Below the pieces are notes generated by a model. It did no database searches, was not told the origin of the DNA, and saw only the letters and a list, made by a program, of their open reading frames with translations. Source: Alopecurus myosuroides (lineage: Eukaryota > Streptophyta > Magnoliopsida > Poales > Poaceae). From it: 64,000 nt of DNA. A program made the position numbers and the translations under genes. Positions 60,246 through 64,000 of the stretch are shown one piece after another; positions within the stretch are counted from its first letter, which is position 1, and every line of letters begins with the position of its first letter. The stretch lies in NCBI GenBank assembly GCA_028641055.1, contig CM054062.1, positions 139,976,682 through 140,040,681 on the forward strand, written 5' to 3'.

Positions 60246-60500
60246 CGGAGCGCAAATGCTCCAAATTTCAGAAACAGTGATGGGATGAGAAAAGAGATCG
60301 GGAAATTTGCGAAGAAGAACAGCAAGAGCTCGGGTTCCGGGAATGTTTTCGAGTTTGGGAGAGAGAGAGGAGTGTTTGCAGGGAGGAGAGCAAGTGGAGG
60401 GCCAGGGGGCCCCACACCATACGCTGGTGCCACCAGGGGCCAGGCCGCGCCAGCCCATGGTGTGCCTGCATGGTGGGCCCCCCTAGGGTCTCCTAGGTGC
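60246..60500 (-). promoter_or_regulatory. GC-rich promoter-like block and leader exon
   Basis: The minus strand has a GC-rich part with CACCATGGGCTGGCGCGGCC, as found in U3 of the LTRs in this window, then CT-rich CTCTCTCTCTCCC and the leader exon up to the donor at 60245. No TATA box is obvious. It could be a relic of a 5' LTR whose outer end is gone. Confidence 0.35.
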
Positions 60501-61176
60501 CTCTATGCCTCATTTTTTACGTAGAAATTTAATATAGTTTTTTTTGGGAAATTTTAGAGAAACTTCATTTCCGAGCAATTTCTAGAATTTAATAAATAAT
60601 TAAGAACTGGAAAAACAAATATAGAAGGGTGTAAAACAAAACCAAAACCAGAACTACAGAGGTTCTAAGACACTCGAATAGGCAAATGACCAGTGGAAAC
60701 AAAAGAAAACATAGTGAAAACAAAAATGTGGGTGTGAAAATATAAGTAACCACAGTAATCAAGATGAAAACTCGATGAAAGCATGATTATGGATGGTGGA
60801 AACATAATTATACTAAAGTAGCATGGTGAGAATATGGTGAAAACATAAAGGGGAAAGGTGAAAACATAGTGAAAACATTGTTCTCTTCATTCAAAATCAC
60901 TTTGTTAACAAGGTTGATCAAGTCATGTTACCAAAAAAAACTATATGAAGCAAAACTTTACTTATCACTAAATCATTATGTTACCTCAACCTTGATAGAC
61001 ATAGTCCCAATCATAATAATTTCATATTCTTTTTGTGGCATTGCAATGGGACAATAGAATTCTCTAATCTTGATGGTCTCAATAGTTTCAATTGAATTTA
61101 GACCATATCTCCTATCAATCTTCTTGGGAAAATAAACTGTGTGCTCTTTATCATTAACATTAAAAGTTAATTTTCC
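60501..61176. other. AT-rich spacer with GTGAAAACA motifs
   Basis: 60700-60890 repeats GTGAAAACA or close variants at least five times at irregular spacing. The rest holds nothing I recognise, apart from weak minus-strand protease-downstream text near 61100. Confidence 0.4.
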
Positions 61177-63419
61177 TTAAGTGCAATCAATAACAGCCCA
61201 TGCAGTGTTAAGAAAAGGTAACCCAATAATAATAGAAATATTATAATCTTCAGACATTTCCAACACAACAAAGTCAGTTAATATCAAAGAGTTAGTGGTC
61301 ACTTGAACAGGAACATTCTCACATATACCAACAGGAATAGTAGTAGATTTATTAGCCATTCGCAAAGATATATCAGTTGGTATCAATTTTTTCAGAGAGA
61401 ACCTCTTATAAAGAGAAAAGGCAAAACACTAACTCCTGCTCCGAGATCACATAAAGCAGTTCTAACATAATTATTTTTAATAGAGAAATGGATAGTAGGA
61501 ATACCAGGATCTCCAAGCTTCTTTGGAACCTTGTCATTGAAAGAGTAATTAGCAAGCATAGTGGAAATTTCCTCATTAGATTTTTTTTTGTTAGAAACAA
61601 TATATGTCATATATTTAGAATAAGGAGGCAGTTTAATAGCATCAGTCAAAGGAATTTGCAAACAAAGACTTCATCCATTCACAAAACTTATTATAATGTT
61701 CTTCCTCCTTTTATTTGTGTTTCTTATTAGGAAAAGGCATTGCTTTTTGTATCCAACGTTCTGTTTCATTACCATGTTTAGCAATGAAATCCTCCTTAGT
61801 ATACTTTGCATTTTAAGTTTGCTTTTCAGGCTCAACTTCAGTTTCTTATGTATCAGAAGCATCACTTTTATCATTACCACTTTCAGTTTCAGCATCATAT
61901 ATAGATATACTATTTGGATCCTTAGCAGGCTCAGGAGATTCTACAACAGTTTTATGTCTCTTGTTCTTTTTCTTAGAAGGAGAACTATATTTTTTAGGTT
62001 GCTGAGAATCTTGTTCAATTTTTTTTAGGATGTCCTTTAGGATACAAGGGATCCTGAGTAGAAACACCACTTCTAGAAATTATTTCACAAACATTTTTTT
62101 CTATAGAAACATTAGCTAGCAAATATTTTTCACTTTAATAAGTTGATCAATTTGAGTTTGAACCATATGAAAATGGTTGACAAGCATTTTAACATCGTTA
62201 GAGGTTCTCTCAATAGTACCATGCAAATTATCAATAAATCTAGAGTTTTCCATTAGATGATTCTGCATCCTCATATTAAAATTACCTTGCTTAACAACAT
62301 AATTATCAAATTCATCTAAGAATTGATCAGGTGGTTTAGAATAGGGAATATCTCTACTATCAAAATATTGGAGAGTGTGTACCTCAAATATGGGTGGATT
62401 TGGAATTGTCTTACATAATTCTTCTATAGGTGGTAGATTCTTCACATCTTCAGATTTAATACCCCTCTCTTTAAGAGATTTCTTGGCTTCCCTCATCACT
62501 TCATCATTTAATTCAATCATTCCCCTATTCTTGGGTGTTGGTATTGGTGTTAGTTTTGATGTTGGTGTAGGCTCAGGTATAGTCTAATCATCATGATTTT
62601 TGGCTATTTTAGCCAATAATTCCTCAGCTTCTTCCGGAGTTCTTTTCCTGAAAAAACAATTAGCACAACTATCCAGGTATATCCTAGATTCAAAAGTTAG
62701 TCCATTATAAAATATATCTGGGAGCTCATTTTTAGGTAATGGGTTTCCAGGGCTAGCTTTTATTAAAGAACAAAATCTTGACCAAGAATCAGGCATTTTC
62801 TCTCCTTCAATTTGCTAAAAGTTAAAGACATTCTGAACATGTTGAGCACTAGCAGGAAAATATTTTTGAAAGAAAGCATTAACCAAACCAATATGACTAT
62901 CAATAGATCCAGGTGACAAATTGTTAAACCAAGTTTTAGCTTCATCTCTTAAAGAGAAAGTGAAGATCTTGGTAACAAAGTAAGTGTGTTTCTTAATATC
63001 ATCAGAAAATAAACTACTCAAAAATGAAAGCTCATTCGTATGTTCTATAGCACTTTTATTTTCAGTACCACAAAAAGGTCTTTCTCAACAATAGAGATAT
63101 AAGATAAATCTAGAGAGAAATCATAATCCTTATCTTTATTGTGTGTGGGAGATCTATCAAACTTAGCATCAAGAGAAGGTTTATATTTAACAACACGTCT
63201 TGCAAGAAGACTCTCAATAGAACTTGCACTAGTAGGAGCTTGAACTTCTTCAATAAAGTCATCATTAAGTTCAATGTAAATTTCCTCAAGATCATCACTA
63301 GGAATTTCTCTAGACTCAAGTGAATTAAAAGGTGTACCAACATTTTCATCGGGAATCCTCTTATCCAAATGATAGAAGAGCTGGCAGCGGGGTGCCGAGC
63401 CCCAAACATAATAATACAA
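61177..63419 (-). pseudogene. Athila-like gag and protease remnant
   Basis: Minus-strand polyprotein in several frames. The gag N-terminal part has REIPSDDLEEIYIELNDD (about 63300). The capsid has FTFSLRDEAKTWFNNLSPGS (about 62950) and AFFQKYFPASAQHVQNVF. After a stop come WSRFCSLIKASPGNPLP, LPDIFYNGLTFESRIYLDS and EEAEELLAKIAKNHDD (62796-62584). Then VKNLPPIEELCKTIPNP and a coiled end (62520-62116), a Lys/Ser-rich linker (KKYSSPSKKKNKRHK), and the protease with KKLGDPGIPTIHFSIKNNY, active site ALCDLGAGVSVLP, ENVPVQVT and IIIGLPFLNTAWAVIDCT (61661-61177). Asp-Leu-Gly is the usual form in this lineage. Stops and shifts separate every block, so it is inactive. RT does not follow. Confidence 0.75.
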
Positions 63420-63497
63420 ATTACGTTCACTATTTTTGCCCCTGATTTATCAGTCAAAGCATAATTGTGTAAACAAAAGAGAAAGAGAGATGACCTT

Positions 63498-64000
63498 TGA
63501 TACGTCATAAACGTATCCCTAATTTCTGATGCTCCATGATCATATTATGCCAATTGCTACATGTTTTCTCCCTTCTTTATGTCATTTTTATCGATTTTCC
63601 GGACTAACCTATTAACAAGATGCCACAGATCCAGTTCCCTATTTTATGATGTTTTTTACTTTCAGAAAAGTTGTTCTGGAAATATTCTTGGAATTGGAAA
63701 ATTCGAAGCCCGGAAGTCCTATTTTCCCCGGAAGCATCCAGAAGACCGAAGAGGGGCAGCAGGGGGCCACACCATAGTGTGGCGTGGCCCCCCGGCCCCG
63801 CCAGCTATGGGTGTGGGGCCCCCGGACTCCACCTCCTTTGCCCTTTCGCCTATATAATCCCCCAGATGGAAAACCCTAAACACCTAATCAAAATCCCTGA
63901 AAAAGTTCCGCGGCCGCCGTCACCGTCAACCCTAGATCAGGGGGGTCTGAAGCTGTTTCCGGCACCCTGCCGGAGAGGAGATCATCACCGGAGGCCTCTT
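63498..64000 (+). mobile_element. Gypsy LTR in plus orientation, running out of the window
   Basis: It begins TGATACGTCATAAACGTATC, the typical LTR start, directly after the gag remnant (left flank ACCTT). A GC-rich U3 block lies at 63740-63830, a TATA box at 63851, then CCCTAAAC leader-like sequence. It is either the 5' LTR of a plus-strand element or a solo LTR; the right side is not visible. Confidence 0.75.
63851..63858 (+). promoter_or_regulatory. TATA box of the plus-strand Gypsy LTR
   Basis: TATATAAT after GCC and before CCCCC, about 350 bp from the LTR start, downstream of the GC-rich U3 block. Confidence 0.6.

Larger units (their letters stand above)
55517..63497 (-). mobile_element. 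Athila-like Gypsy element(s), 3' LTR and interior, 5' side lost or outside
   Basis: A minus-strand 3' LTR (55517-56907) is followed by a polypurine tract, a long non-coding part, an ORF1-like gene with its own leader exon, AT-rich spacer and a gag-protease remnant. No RT or integrase is visible. The gag-protease part (61177-63419) and the ORF1-like part may come from one element or from two joined remnants; the sequence between (60481-61176) does not decide. Another LTR cuts the right side at 63498, so the 5' LTR is not in the window. Confidence 0.6.

Overview
The window looks like repeat-packed nuclear DNA of a pooid grass (wheat, barley, rye, oat or a close relative). I base this on the mix of elements. 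There are several Gypsy LTRs of the kind whose sense strand opens with TGATACGTC, Tat-like and Athila-like Gypsy remnants, an L1-type LINE, and a CACTA transposon with the CCCGGTT-type subterminal repeats common in these genomes. There is also a Cassandra TRIM and a non-coding element with very long LTRs. I see no intact host gene, no tRNA gene and no functional rRNA gene. Nearly every open frame in the window is a transposon remnant or chance.

Layout, left to right. 1-1486 is a minus-strand Gypsy LTR cut by the window edge. 1487-5765 is a plus-strand Tat-like gag remnant split by a solo LTR (3899-5475). 5766-6485 is unassigned and holds a hairpin. 6486-10107 is a 5'-truncated LINE with a broken ORF2. 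10127-14534 is a low-repeat stretch with no gene I can support. 14535-25769 is a minus-strand LARD-like element: two very long LTRs (3.65 and 5.80 kb), a 1.8 kb non-coding interior and an initiator-tRNA-Met primer site. 25770-26985 is unrecognised, with a 232-codon ORF and an A-run.

26989-35448 is a complete-ended CACTA transposon (3-bp duplication GTA). It encodes on the minus strand a TNP2-type transposase and a second protein ending in a Ulp1-like (C48) protease domain. The transposase is split by a 732-bp Cassandra TRIM (32110-32841) whose LTRs carry 5S rRNA-derived sequence; its 5-bp duplication AGAAG is perfect. 35452-38803 holds unrecognised minus-strand ORF remnants split by a probable Copia-type solo LTR (36334-38371). 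38804-40560 is unassigned.

40561-55516 is a decayed minus-strand Tat-like Gypsy element, with seven 71-bp repeats beyond pol, then integrase, RNase H, RT, protease, gag, primer site and part of the 5' LTR. Its gag is split by a younger non-autonomous Gypsy element (46422-53834, perfect duplication GTCAT) with LTRs about 2% different, carrying only gag and protease. Its 5' LTR is in turn invaded by an Athila-like element (LTR 55517-56907) that runs right to 63497 with an ORF1-like gene and a gag-protease remnant. At 63498 another Gypsy LTR starts in the plus direction and leaves the window.

The parts do not form a pathway. What they record is an order of nested insertions: CACTA before Cassandra, Tat-like Gypsy before both the GTCAT element and the 55517 element, and the latter before the 63498 LTR. 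The most informative items are the Cassandra copy, the CACTA second gene with its protease catalytic residues still present, the asymmetric LTRs of the LARD-like element, and an ORF1-like gene preceded by its own leader exon and intron.
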